64,000 bases of DNA from NCBI GenBank assembly GCA_020851565.1, contig JADZCN010000140.1, forward strand, positions 35,406-99,405, in the 5' to 3' direction. The position numbers and the translations under genes are program-made. A model generated the notes under the pieces. That model had not been told where the DNA came from and did no database searches. It worked only from the letters and a program-made list of their open reading frames with translations. Shown piece after piece: positions 17,790 through 29,300 of this stretch; the stretch's first letter is position 1, and every line of letters starts with the position of its first letter. Origin of the DNA: Acidobacteriota bacterium (GTDB lineage Bacteria > Acidobacteriota > Vicinamibacteria > Vicinamibacterales > UBA2999).

Positions 17790-20351
17790 CTACTCCGTCC
17801 GCAGCGCGCTCATCGGCGCCAGGGCGGCCGCCCGCGTGGCCGGCACGAGCGAGGCCACGAACGCCGCTATGGCGAGAGCGCCTGCCGCCACGCCCAGCGC
17901 GGCCGGGTCCCAGAACGACACACCATACAGCTGCGCCGACAGCAGGTAGCCGGCGCCAACCGCTAGAGGCAGGCCCAGTGCCAGGCCGATCGCGGCGCGA
18001 CTGAACGCGCCGCCGAGCACGAGGCGGACGACGCGCGCGCGATCCGCGCCGAGCGCCATGCGCACCCCGATCTCGCTCGTGCGGCGGGCCACCGAGTAGG
18101 CCGTCACGCCGTAGAGCCCGATGGCCGCCAGGATCAGGGCCACGCCGCCGAAGAGCCCCGCCAGGCTCGCCACGGCCCGCTGCTGGTCGAATGTTCGCTC
18201 CATTTGCTCGCCGAGCGTGCGGATGCCGATGACCGCCATGTTCGGGTCCGCCTCGGCCAGGACGCGGGCCACCTGCGGCTCCAGCACGCCTGGCGGCGTG
18301 TCGGTCACCAGCAGCAGCCCGCCGACGAAGTGCGAGGCGGTCTCCACGCGCCTCATCATCTCGTTCGCGTAGTTCACCGTCTGCGCGAGCGGGACGAAGA
18401 ACATCGGACGCGCGGGCCGGTCGAGCTGGAACGCCTGGAACCTGGGATCGCGCACCACGCCGACGATGCGGAACGAGTTGACGTTCTCCGGCATGTTCAG
18501 GCCGAAGTGCTGATCCAGGGGATCCTCCTCCGGTTTGAAGAAGCGCTTCACGAACGCCTCGTTCACGACGGCCACGTTCTCCGACGTCTCGTTGTCGGCC
18601 TCGGTGAAGTGCCGGCCGCGCACCAGTTCGACGCCGAGGTTCTGGAGGTAGTTCGCGCTCACGCGATCCCACGACGCCCCCGTCTGCTCACCCGGCGCGG
18701 GGAGCGGCTTGCCGGCGATGAGCACGCCTTCGCCCCAGTTGTTCGTGAGCGGGTTGTAGAGCGCCAGGCCGACACCCCGAACGCCCGGAAGGCTGGCGAG
18801 GCGCGCCTCCACGTCCCGATAGAGCGCCGTGAGCCGCGCGTCCGTGAACGACGCCGAGGGGCGGCCCACGGACACCAGCACGCGCCCGTCCTTCTCGAAA
18901 CCGAAGTCCTGTCCCTCGAGGTTGCCGAGACTGCGGCCGAGCATCGCGGAGCCGGCCACGAGCACGACGGAGAGCGCGGCCTGCGCCACGAGCAGCGCCG
19001 TGCGTGCGAACGAGGCCCGGTCACCCACAGTGCGCCCGCTGCCGCGCAGGGCCTCGATGGGATCCGTGCGCGTGGCGAACCATGCCGGCGCGGCGCCGAA
19101 GAGGAGCCCGGTCACCAGCGCCAGGCCGGTCGCGAAGGCGAGCACCATCGGCGACGGCGTGGTGTCGATGGGCAGCATCGTCGCGGCCGCGAACGCCAGC
19201 GACAGCAGGAGCCGCGCCGCCCCCATGGCCACCACGAGGCCGACGATGGCGCCGCCGATGGCGAGCACCACGCTTTCCACCAGCGCCTCGGTGACGATCT
19301 GCCGGCGCGAGGCACCCATCGCCAACCTGACGGCGGTCTGCCCGCGCCGCGCGACCCCGCGAGCGAGCAGCAGGTTGGCCACATTGGCGCACGCGATGAG
19401 GAGGACGAGCGCGCACACCGCGAGCAGGATGCGGAGGCTGCGCCCGTACTGCTCCTTCATGATGCCCACGCCCGCGCCGGCGGGCACGACGGCGATGGCC
19501 TGCTGTGGCAGCGTGCGCTCGATGTTCGCCATCCAGTTGGAGGGATAGCCGGCCTCGTGCAGCATCCACTGGCGAAGGATGCCCGTGAGCCGCGCGTCCA
19601 TGCCCTCGGTGGTGGCGCCGGGGCGAAGCCGGCCGATCACGCGCAGCCACGATGAGATCGGCTGGCGCAGCAGGGACGTCGTGGCTCCCGTGATCAGCGG
19701 CTCCTGGTGGAGAGGCACCCACATGTCCGGCGGATCGGGCTTGACCGTCTCGCCGAAGAACCCGGGAGGCGCGACGCCGGCGACGGTGAATGGGTGTCCC
19801 TCGATTACGAGCGTGGCGCCGATCATCGCGGGGTCGGCGCCGTAGATCCCCTGCCACGCGTGGTAGGCGATGACGACCACGGGAGCGGAAGCCGGCGTGT
19901 CGTCCTCGGGCGAGAAGACGCGTCCGGCAAACGACTGCACACCAAGGACCTGGAAGTAGTTGCCAGTGACGTAGATGGAGCGAAGGGGGCGCGGCGCGGC
20001 GTCCACGCCCTGGCGGCGGGTGCTCAAGCGGTTGTTGCCCGCCTGGAACGCGGTTAAGGCCTCGAACTCCGGCGCCTCCGCGCGGAGGCGCTCGAACAGC
20101 GGATACGAGAACAGGCCCCAGCGGTCCTGGGGCCCGCCCTGCACACAGCAGTTGTCGCCATCGCCGACGCGGTAGAGGCCGGACGGGTCGGCCACCGGCA
20201 GCGACCGCAGCATCACGGCGTGGATCAACGTGAAGATGGCCGTGGTGCCGCCGATGCCGAGGGCGAGCGTGAGGACGGCCGTGGCCGTGAAGACGCGCGC
20301 GCCGGCGAGCGTCCGGAGCGTGTAGGTGAGATCGCGGAGAAGGGTGCCCAC
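17790..20351 (-). CDS. ADOP-type ABC transporter permease (MacB/FtsX family), second copy
   Basis: This 853-residue protein has the same two-block layout as the permease at 269-2716. The N-terminal helix carries LGIGGTTAIFTLIHAVMLRSLPV, then a periplasmic MacB-type domain. The first FtsX block includes ANVANLLLARGVARRGQTAVRLAMGASRRQIVTEAL. The C-terminal FtsX block includes EIGVRMALGADRARVVRLVLGG and ends LAPMSALRTE. The two copies are related but clearly diverged, so they are not a recent duplication. It starts with GTG at 20351, and the ATPase partner is not nearby. It diverges from the giant kinase locus with ~230 bp between. Its substrate is unknown. Confidence 0.9.
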   Translation of the reverse strand: MGTLLRDLTYTLRTLAGARVFTATAVLTLALGIGGTTAIFTLIHAVMLRSLPVADPSGLYRVGDGDNCCVQGGPQDRWGLFSYPLFERLRAEAPEFEALTAFQAGNNRLSTRRQGVDAAPRPLRSIYVTGNYFQVLGVQSFAGRVFSPEDDTPASAPVVVIAYHAWQGIYGADPAMIGATLVIEGHPFTVAGVAPPGFFGETVKPDPPDMWVPLHQEPLITGATTSLLRQPISSWLRVIGRLRPGATTEGMDARLTGILRQWMLHEAGYPSNWMANIERTLPQQAIAVVPAGAGVGIMKEQYGRSLRILLAVCALVLLIACANVANLLLARGVARRGQTAVRLAMGASRRQIVTEALVESVVLAIGGAIVGLVVAMGAARLLLSLAFAAATMLPIDTTPSPMVLAFATGLALVTGLLFGAAPAWFATRTDPIEALRGSGRTVGDRASFARTALLVAQAALSVVLVAGSAMLGRSLGNLEGQDFGFEKDGRVLVSVGRPSASFTDARLTALYRDVEARLASLPGVRGVGLALYNPLTNNWGEGVLIAGKPLPAPGEQTGASWDRVSANYLQNLGVELVRGRHFTEADNETSENVAVVNEAFVKRFFKPEEDPLDQHFGLNMPENVNSFRIVGVVRDPRFQAFQLDRPARPMFFVPLAQTVNYANEMMRRVETASHFVGGLLLVTDTPPGVLEPQVARVLAEADPNMAVIGIRTLGEQMERTFDQQRAVASLAGLFGGVALILAAIGLYGVTAYSVARRTSEIGVRMALGADRARVVRLVLGGAFSRAAIGLALGLPLAVGAGYLLSAQLYGVSFWDPAALGVAAGALAIAAFVASLVPATRAAALAPMSALRTE

Positions 20352-20580
20352 GCCGGTGTTGGACGGGCCGCAGGCTCGAAACGTTGACGCCGGACGAAGG
20401 ACAGGACCCGCGACCGGCGCTTCGCCGTGGTCGGCGGGCTCGGTCGCAGACGAGGCAGACTAACCCCACAGTTCACTTGTGTTGAGTCCGCCATCGGATC
20501 GGACTCCCGACCGACGGCGCCTGTTTCCCGCGGGTCAGCGAGCGGATGGATGCTCAACCGAAGTGAGCTGAGGGGCTAGA

Positions 20581-23301
20581 ATGGCGGTCCCGATGTCCTT
20601 GTCCCCCGGGACCCGGATCGGCCAGTACGAGGTCCGGGCGCCGCTCGGCGCCGGCGGAATGGGCGAGGTGTATCGCGCCCACGACGCCAGGCTCGGCCGT
20701 GACGTCGCGCTCAAGGTGCTGCACCCCGAGGTGGCGCGCGACGCCGTCCGCCTCGAGCGCTTCGCCCGCGAGGCCCGTGCCGTCGCTGCGCTCAACCATC
20801 CGCACATCGTCACGATCTACTCGACGGAGGAAGCCGACGGCATTCGCTTCATGACGATGGAGCTGGTGGAGGGGCGCCCGCTCGACGAGCTGATCCCGCG
20901 CGCCGGGCTGCCCGTGACGCGGTTCCTCGAGCTGGCGCTGCCGCTGGCCGATGCGCTGACGGCCGCGCACCAGAAGCAGATTACCCATCGCGACCTCAAG
21001 CCGGGCAACGTGATGGTGGCGTCCGACGGCCGGGTCAAGGTGCTCGATTTCGGGCTGGCACGCGTGGCGACCGCCGCGCCCGAGCAGGCCATGGACGCCA
21101 CCCGCGCCGTGCTCACCCACGAGGGCACGATCGTGGGGACGATGCCGTACATGTCGCCCGAGCAGGTGGAGGGACGGGCGCTGGACGCGCGGAGCGACCT
21201 CTTCTCGCTCGGCGTGATGTTCTACGAAATGCTCACAGGGTCGCGGCCGTTCGCCGGTCCCTCGTCGCCGGCGCTGATGTCGGCGATTCTTCGTGACGTG
21301 CCGCCACCGGTCACCGAGCGGCGCTCGGATGTGCCCGACACGCTGGCGCGCCTGATCGCGCGGTGCCTCGAGAAGCACCCCGAGGAACGCGTGCAGACGG
21401 CGCGCGACGTCCACAACGAGTTGCGGCACGTTCAGAAGCAGCTCGAGTCGGGGGCGGGGAGGCGTTCGGGCAGCGGAGCGCCTTCCGGCACGGAGGCGTC
21501 GCTCTGGATGGCGGTGCTGCCGTTCGGCGCGCGCTCTGCCGATGCCGATTCCGAGGCCCTCGCCGCCGGGCTGACCGAGGACATCACCGGCGGGCTGTCG
21601 CGGTTCCCCGCGCTCTCGGTGATTGCGCCGCAATCGGCGGCGGCGTTCAGGAACAGTCCGCTCGACGTGCGGCAGATTGCCGAGCGGCTGGGCGCGCGCT
21701 ACGTGCTGGGCGGCACGGTGCGGAAGTCCGCGAGCGCGGTCCGGATCGCGGCCCACCTGGTGGATGCGCACAACGGCGCGCACCTGTGGACGGATACCTA
21801 CGATCAGCGGCTGGACGGGACCGACCTCTTCACCATCCAGGACGACGTCACCGACCGCATCGTCGCGACGATTGCGGACAAGGCCGGGGTGCTGGCGCGG
21901 TCGATGGTGCAGGCGCTGCGCCAGCTCCCGATGGAGCAGCTGAGCGCGCGCGAGTTGATCTTCCGCTGCTGGATGTTCCAGTGGCAGCCGATGCCGGAGG
22001 TTCAGGCCGAGGTGCGGCGCGCCCTGGAGCACCACCTCGAGGCCCGCTCCGACAACCCGCACCTGTGGGCCGAGCTCGCCAACATCTACATCTGCGAGCA
22101 CTCGCTGTTCTTCAACCCGCTGCCCGACGCGCTCGGCCGGGCGATGCGTGCGGCGCGGCGCGCCATCGAGATCGATCCAGGCAACCAGGAGGGTTGGGAG
22201 ATGGTGGCGCTCACGTCCTTCTACCTGAAGGACGAGGCAGGCATGATCGAGGCCGCCGATCGCGCCATCCGTCTCAATCCACGCAATTCCAACGCGCTGG
22301 CGTGGATGGGGAACATCCGCACCCACGCTGGCGACTACGACCGCGGCTCGGAGCTGACCGGGCGGGCGATGACGCTCAACCCGGCGCATCCGGGCTGGTA
22401 TCACTTCGCACCGTTCAACCGCCACTTCGCCCGCGGCGAGTACGACGAGGCGCTCAAGGCCGCGCGCCGCGTCAACATGCCGGAGTTCATGTGGATGCAC
22501 TTCGCGGTGGCCGCCGCCGCCGGGCAGCTCGGCCTCGGCTCCGAGGCGAAGAAGGCTGCCGAGGCCATGGTCGCCCTGGCACCCTCGTTCGCGGACGAGG
22601 CGAGCCTGCGCGAGTTCGTGACCCGCTGGTACTGGCCGACCGACCTGATCGAGTGCCTCCTCGATGGTGTGGCGCGCGCACTCAGTGCGGAGGGAAGCGA
22701 CGCGGCCGTGCCTTCGCGCTCGTCGTCTGCGGAGGCGGGTCAGGCGACGGGACGGCCCCGGTCGGGCTTGGCGGCCGATCGCGATCGCTCGATCGCCGTC
22801 GTGCCGTTCGCCGCCGCCAGCGGTGATCCGGACACGCAGGCGCTCACTGACGGCCTCACCGAGGACATCACCGCCGGACTCTCCCGCTTCCCGTATCTGT
22901 CGGTGGTCGCGGCGCACTCCGCGCGCCAGTACCGCGGCAGCACCGCCGACGTGCGCCGGCTGGGTGAGGCGTTGGGCGCGCGCTACCTCCTCGACGGCAA
23001 CGCGCGTCGTGTCGGCGCGGCGCTCCGCCTCACCGTCCGGCTCGTGGACACGGCCAGCGGCGCGCAGCTGTGGAGCGAGACCTACAACCGGGCCGGCACG
23101 AACGCCGACCGGCTGGCGCTGCAGGACGATCTCACGGACCGGATCGTCGCGACGGTCGCGGACGCGCATGGCGTGCTGCTGCGTGCGATGAGCCAGGGTG
23201 TGGAGCAGCTCTCCGCGGACCAGCTGGGCCCCGACGCGCTGGCCCTGCGGTACTGGGCCTACCACCGCCAGCACGCCGGCGCAGCACGCGCTCCTCCGTG
23301 A
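20581..23301 (+). CDS. Ser/Thr protein kinase with TolB/FlgO-TPR modules (5' part of a giant frame-split gene)
   Basis: Residues 16-280 form a complete Hanks kinase: GAGGMG 23-28, catalytic Lys45 in VALKVL, HRDLKPGN 136-143, DFG 156-158, and GTMPYMSPEQ 186-195. No membrane helix follows. From about residue 308 the first ~425-residue module begins with a TolB/FlgO-like domain (MAVLPFGARS ... GLTEDITGGLSRFPALSVI ... LGARYVLGGTVRKSASAVRIAAHLVDAHNGAHLWTDTYD) and continues as TPR-type helices with an HPGWYHF motif. Module 2 begins near 22782. The frame ends at a TGA (23299-23301) in the middle of module 2, while the homologous continuation lies in the +1 frame. The TolB-like plus TPR unit is known from nucleotide cyclases and CadC-like regulators. 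Confidence 0.9.
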   Translation: MAVPMSLSPGTRIGQYEVRAPLGAGGMGEVYRAHDARLGRDVALKVLHPEVARDAVRLERFAREARAVAALNHPHIVTIYSTEEADGIRFMTMELVEGRPLDELIPRAGLPVTRFLELALPLADALTAAHQKQITHRDLKPGNVMVASDGRVKVLDFGLARVATAAPEQAMDATRAVLTHEGTIVGTMPYMSPEQVEGRALDARSDLFSLGVMFYEMLTGSRPFAGPSSPALMSAILRDVPPPVTERRSDVPDTLARLIARCLEKHPEERVQTARDVHNELRHVQKQLESGAGRRSGSGAPSGTEASLWMAVLPFGARSADADSEALAAGLTEDITGGLSRFPALSVIAPQSAAAFRNSPLDVRQIAERLGARYVLGGTVRKSASAVRIAAHLVDAHNGAHLWTDTYDQRLDGTDLFTIQDDVTDRIVATIADKAGVLARSMVQALRQLPMEQLSARELIFRCWMFQWQPMPEVQAEVRRALEHHLEARSDNPHLWAELANIYICEHSLFFNPLPDALGRAMRAARRAIEIDPGNQEGWEMVALTSFYLKDEAGMIEAADRAIRLNPRNSNALAWMGNIRTHAGDYDRGSELTGRAMTLNPAHPGWYHFAPFNRHFARGEYDEALKAARRVNMPEFMWMHFAVAAAAGQLGLGSEAKKAAEAMVALAPSFADEASLREFVTRWYWPTDLIECLLDGVARALSAEGSDAAVPSRSSSAEAGQATGRPRSGLAADRDRSIAVVPFAAASGDPDTQALTDGLTEDITAGLSRFPYLSVVAAHSARQYRGSTADVRRLGEALGARYLLDGNARRVGAALRLTVRLVDTASGAQLWSETYNRAGTNADRLALQDDLTDRIVATVADAHGVLLRAMSQGVEQLSADQLGPDALALRYWAYHRQHAGAARAPP

Positions 23302-26300
23302 TGCCTTCGAACGGCTGGTCGAGGAGCGGCCAGCCAGCGCGTTCGCCTGGTCTGCGCTCGCGCACCTCTACTGCCACGAGCACGGCTTCCGGTTCAACGC
23401 CCGGCCCGACCCGCTCGTGCGCGCGCGTCGCGCCCTCGGCCGCGCCCTCGAGCTCGACGCCGTGGACCAGCACGGATGGGAGGCGCTCGCGCTCGCCTAC
23501 TTCTTCGAGCGCGATGCCGAGGGGTTCGCACACGCGGCCGAGCGCGCCATCGCGCTCAACCCGCGGAACGCGAACACGCTGGCGTGGATCGGCGTGCTGA
23601 CCGTGCACGCCGGAGAGCTCGATCGCGGCTGCACCCTGGTCGAGCGGGCGATGGCGCTCAACCCGGATCACCCGGGCTGGTACCACATCGCCATGAGCAA
23701 CCGCCATCTCGTGCGCGGCGAGCACGCGGAGGCGCTGCGCGCGGCGAAGCGGATCAACATGCCCCAGCACGTCTGGGCGCATGTGGTGGTCGCCATCGCC
23801 GCCGGCGAGCTGGGCCGCATGGCCGAAGCGGCAGCCGCGGTGGACGCGGTCGAGCAGCTGGCGCCCGCCATGGCCGACCCGGCGGTCGTCGCGGAAGCCA
23901 CGCGGAACTGGAAGTGGGACGACGCGGCCGCCGGGCAGATGCTGGTTGGCTACCGCAAGGCGGTGGCATTGCGGGAGGACGCGAAGGCGCGCTCGCGGCC
24001 GCCCTCGTCCGGCCCGACAACCTCACGCGCGTCCTCACCCGCCGCGGCGACGTCGGATTCGAGTCGCTGGGCAATCAGCGTGAACGACTTCGGTGCCAGC
24101 GGTGGACCGCAGGCGACCGCGCTTGCCGCCGGATTGACCGAGGACATCGCCACGGGGCTATCGCGGTTCGGCAATTTGAAGGTGCTGGCCCGCAACGCCC
24201 GCTACGTTCTAAGCGGCAGCGTCCGGCAATCAGGCGAGGCCCTGCGCGTGACGGCCCGCGTCATCGACACCGCTTCGGGTGCGAACATCTGGGCCGACAC
24301 CTACGATCGGACCACCGAGGGCGGCGTGTTTGCGCTTCAGGACGATGTGGGCAGCCGGATCGTCAGCACGGTGGCCGACCCGACGGGCGTGCTCGGGACC
24401 GCAATGGCGACGGCGATCGGCGACAAGGATTACGAAAGCCTGAGCGTGCAGGAATTGGTGATCCGGTTTCATGTCTACACCGGGCAGCTGCGTCCGGGAG
24501 AGCACGCACGACTGCGCGAGGCGTTCGAGCGTGCGCTGGAGCGGGAGCCGGACGTGGCGGAGGGGTGGGCCAGCCTCGCCTACCTCTACGGGCAGGAGCA
24601 CGCGCTCGGCCTCAACCCACAACCCGACTCGCGTGAGCGGGAGCGCCGGGCGGCCGAACGCGCGGTCGAGCTCGATCCGCAGAGCCCGTTGGCCTGGACG
24701 GCGCTGGCGCGCTCGCACATGTTCGCCCACGACGCCACGGCGACGCGGGCGGCCGTCGATCGTGCCCTGGCGCTCAATCCACTGAACGCCGACCTGCTCG
24801 GACACGCGGCAATCTTTCTGACGAGCTTCGGCGACTTCGATCGGGCGCTGGCGCTGGTCGCGCGGGCCACGGAGCTGAAACCGCGGCACCAGGGCTGGTT
24901 CTATTTCCCTGTCTTCAACGCGCACTACGTGCGTGGTGACGACCACGCCGCGCTCGAGGCCGCCAAGAAGATCAACATGCCGGCGGTGTCGCTGGCGGCC
25001 ATGGCGGCTGCTGCCGCCGCCGGTCAGCTCGGAAGGACGGATGAAGCGCGCGCCTCGCTCGACACGCTTCGCCAGCACGCCCCGCACCTGCTCGATCCGG
25101 TGGCGGCACGGGGGGAGTGGAGCATCTGGCTGTGGAGCGAGGCGCTGCTCGACCGTCTGGTCGAGGGGTTCGAGAAGTCGCTGGCCTTGACCGGGGCCGC
25201 GGCCGGCGAGTCCGGGCACGGCTCGGGTGACCGGCATGCGGCCAGTCCTGCCGCGCTCGGGTCCCGCGCGTCGTTCGCGAACGGCACCGGCGCGCCGGCA
25301 ACGAGTCCGCAGATCACTGGCGCCCTCCAGTCCGCGGACGATTTGTCGCTCGCGGTACAGCCGTTCAGCGCCCGTGGCGGGGACGCAACGGCCGTGGCGC
25401 TCGCCGAGGCCCTCACCGACGATGTGACGACCGGCCTCTCCCGTTTCGAGCACCTCCGCGTCATGGCGTCGGCCGGGGCCCAGAGGGTGATCGCGCCAAG
25501 GGAAGGACCGTGGCGCTACGCGCTCGAAGGCACCGTCAGGACCGCCGGCCGCGCGGTGCGCGTCGGCGTCCGCATCTCGGATGCGCACACCGGCGCAAAC
25601 GTCTGGGCCGAAAACTTCGATCTCGACAGCGACTCCGGCGTCTTCACCCAGCAGGACGACCTCGCCAGCCGCATCGTCGCCACCGTGGGCGATCCGACGG
25701 GCGCACTCGCGAAGGCCATGCGGGCGGCGCTCTCCGACACGCCGATCGAGCAGCTCAGCGCCGAGGGGCTGATGTTGCTCTACCACGGCTACACCGAGCA
25801 TCTGCGCGCAGAGGATCACGCTCGACTGCGCCAGGCGCTGGAACAAGCCGTCGAGCGTCAGCCGCAGTCGCACCTCGGCTGGGCGATCCTGTCCAGGCTG
25901 TACGAGCACGAGCACGCGCACCGCCTGAACGTTCGGCCGGACTCGATCGCCCGACAGCGGAACGCGGCCTATCGCGCGCTCGAGCTCGACTCCGCGTCGC
26001 AGAGCGTCTGGGTGGCGGTTGCGAGCGCGCACAAGTTCTCGGGGGACATGCCCGCCCTGCATGGCGCCGTGGAGCGGGCGGTGGCCATCAACCCGCTCAA
26101 CGCCGATGCCCTCGCGTTCTGTGCCCTGCTGATCTCGACTGGCGGCGCCGACGAGCGAGCCCTCCAGCTGGCGCGCCTGGCGATGCACCACAAGCCGCGG
26201 CATCCGGGCTGGTATCACTTCCCGACCTTCAATGCGCTCTATGTGCAGGGCCAGGACGAGGAGGCGCTCGCCGAGGCCCGGCTGATCAACATGCCGAAGC

Positions 26301-29300
26301 TGGCGCTGACGCACCGGTCTTCGGCGGCCGCCGCCGGCCAGCTCGGTCGCGCCCACGATGCGCGGCTTGCGCTCGACGCGCTCGCCGCGATCGACGCGAC
26401 GCTGCTCGACCCGGCGCGCGCGCGGACGGCCTGGCGGGTCTGGGTGATGGATGGGCCGCTGCTGGATCGCCTCGTGGAGGGCTTCGGGAAGGCGCTGGCG
26501 CTCGCCGGAGAGAGCCCCGCATCGCGTCCTCTCTCGTCGGGCACCGCGGACCGCGCCAGCCATCCGGCGTCCACGTCGAGTGAGCTGCGGGTGGCCGTCC
26601 TCCCCTTCACCGCCCGCGGCGGCGAGTTCGCGACAGGGCTGGCCGACGGGCTGGGCGACGACATCACCACCGGACTCTCGCGATTCCCGCACCTGCGGAT
26701 CGTTCCGGCGGCGAGCGCGGCGGCGCTCACCCCGGAGTCGGCGCCGCGGGCCGGTGTGCGCTATCTCCTCGAAGGACGGGTGCAGGAGCGTGGCGCTGCC
26801 GTCCGCGTGACGGTGCGCTTGATCGACGGCAGCACGGGCGTCAACCTCTGGGCCGAGACCTTCGACCGTCCCATCGGCCCGACCGCCTTCGAAGTCCAGG
26901 ACGACATCGCGAGCTACGTCGTCGCCACCGTCGGCGACACCAGCGGCGTGCTCGCTCGATCGATGGGCGCCCCGCTGTTGCAGCGTCCGGTCGAGGAGCT
27001 CAACGTCCGCGAGCTGGTGCTCCGGTTCCATGCCTACGTCGAGCACTTCCAGGCCGATGAGCACGCGCGCCTGCGCAGCGGTCTGGAGCGGGCGCTCGAG
27101 CGCGAGCCGCACGTCGCCGAGGGCTGGGCGCGGCTGGCCAATCTCTACGGGCACGAGTACTCCCAGGGCCGCAACCCGCTGCCCGACAGCCTCGGCCGGC
27201 AACGGCGAGCGGCGCAGCGTGCGCTGCAGATCGACCCGCACAACCAGGCCGGGTGGACGGGGATGGTCGCCGTGCACATGTTCGAGCGCGACCGAACGGC
27301 GCTGCGCGCCGCGGCGGAGCGTGCCATCGCGCTCAACCCGCTCGATGCCGACACCGTCGGCCTGTGCGCGCTGTACCTGAGCTGCGCCGGAGATGACGAC
27401 CGCGCGATGGAACTGTTCGAACGCGCGGTGCGGGTGAAGCCGCAGCATCCGGGCTGGTATCACTTCGCGCCGTTCACGACGCACTTCAAGCGGCGGGAGT
27501 ACGCGGACGCGCTCGCAGAAGTGAAACGGATCAACATGCCGCAACTGCCGACGATGCACATCTCGGCGGCGGCGGCGGCGGCGCGCGTCGGCTCCGCACC
27601 GGAGGCGCAGGCCGCCGTCGAGGCCCTGCGCCGTCTCGATGCCCGGTTCCTCGAGTCGGAGGCGGCGCGGCAGGCGGTGGCGCTGTGGATCTGGGACGAG
27701 GCGCACGTCAACAACCTGGTCGATGGCCTCGCCGAGGCCATTGCACTGAGCGGTATCCGGAGCGACACGTCCGGCGCCGCCTCAGCGCTTACCGCCGGGG
27801 GGCAGGGTCCCGGCGCGTCGTTGGGCGAGCGGCCGCGATCCGGGTCCATGCCCTTGGCGGCGGCTGCCCGCGACGATAGCGGCCTGCGCGTCGCCGTGCT
27901 GCCCTTCACCGCGCGTGGCGGTGAAGAGGTGACGGCACTCGCCGAGGGCCTCACGGATGAGATCACGACGGCGCTCGCCCGGTTCCCGTATCTCAAGGTG
28001 GTGTCGCGCGCCGCGGTCGCGGCCCTCGACGGACCCGTCCAGGAGGCGCCCGCGGCCGGCGTCAGGCTCGGCGCCCGCTTCCTGCTCGAAGGTTCGGTGC
28101 GGAAGGCGGGATCGGCGTTGCGCGTCAGCGTGCGCCTCTCCGACGTCGAGAGCGGCGCCCACCTGTGGGCCGAGACGTTCGATCGCGAGGCCGCCTCCGG
28201 GATCTTCGCCCTTCAGGACGATCTCTCGGCGTGCATCACGTCCCAGGTGGCCGACCCCAGCGGCGCGCTCGTGCGCAGCATGGCCGCGACGCGCGCCCAC
28301 GTGCCGCTCGACCAGATGACCACCGCGGAGCTGACGCTCCAGTTCTTTGCCCACCTGGAGACGTTCGATGCGGCGCGGCATGCCGCGTTACGGGACGCCT
28401 TCGAGCACGCGCTGGAACGCGAACCCTCCGACGCCACAGCGTGGGGATGCCTGAGCGACCTCTACATGCAGGAGTTCGCTCCCGGTCTCAACCCGCGGCC
28501 CGACTCGCTCGGCCGGCAGCGCGCGGCCGCCGAGCGCGCGGTGGCGCTCGACGCGACCTGCCAGTACGGGTGGCTCGGCCTCGCCATGCACCGGCTCTTC
28601 GCCGGCGACCACACCGGGGCGACACAGGCCGCCGAGCGTGCGGTCGCGCTCAACCCGCTCAACTCGCACGTCGTCGGGCTCGTCGGCAACGCCATCACGG
28701 CGCTTGGCGACTGGGACCGAGGGCTCGGCCTGGTTCGACGCGCCTTGTCCCTCAACCCGCACATCGCCGGCCACGTTCACCTCGCACTGTTCCTCGACAG
28801 CTACCGGCGGGGCGACGACGAGGCGGCGCTCGCCTCGGCCAAGCGCTTCAACATTCCCACCCTGTCGATGGGCCATCTCAGCCAGGCCGCGGCGGCGGGC
28901 CAGTTGGGCTGTGTCGATGATGCACGAGCGGCGCTCGACGCCCTCTACCGGATCGATCCGGCTCTGTGCGAGGCCCCGGCCGCGCACGAGGCGTATGCGC
29001 GGATCCTCCGCGACGCCGCGCTCGTGCAGCGGCTCACCGAAGGATTCGAGAAAGCGCTGGCGCTGGTGGCTCCGCCGCCGGAACCGCGCCCGGGGGGCAG
29101 CGTCGCCGTCGCCGCGCGGTCTGGTCCACCGGCGCCGCCTCTACGCGACAACTCGCGCGCGCCTTCCGACAGCGGCACCTCGGGCCCCGCCTCCGACGCC
29201 TCGGGCGCCGGCCTCGGCCGCGGCACCGTTCTCTCGGTCGCGGTGCAGCCGTTCACCGCCCGCGCCGACGATGCGGAGGCGGGCGAGGTGGCGCGGGGCC

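Noticed and set aside
24230..27706. A 1,158-codon minus-strand frame over modules 3-5 of the giant repeat protein
   Set aside because: Its composition is that of an antisense shadow, and the plus strand encodes recognisable TolB-TPR modules.
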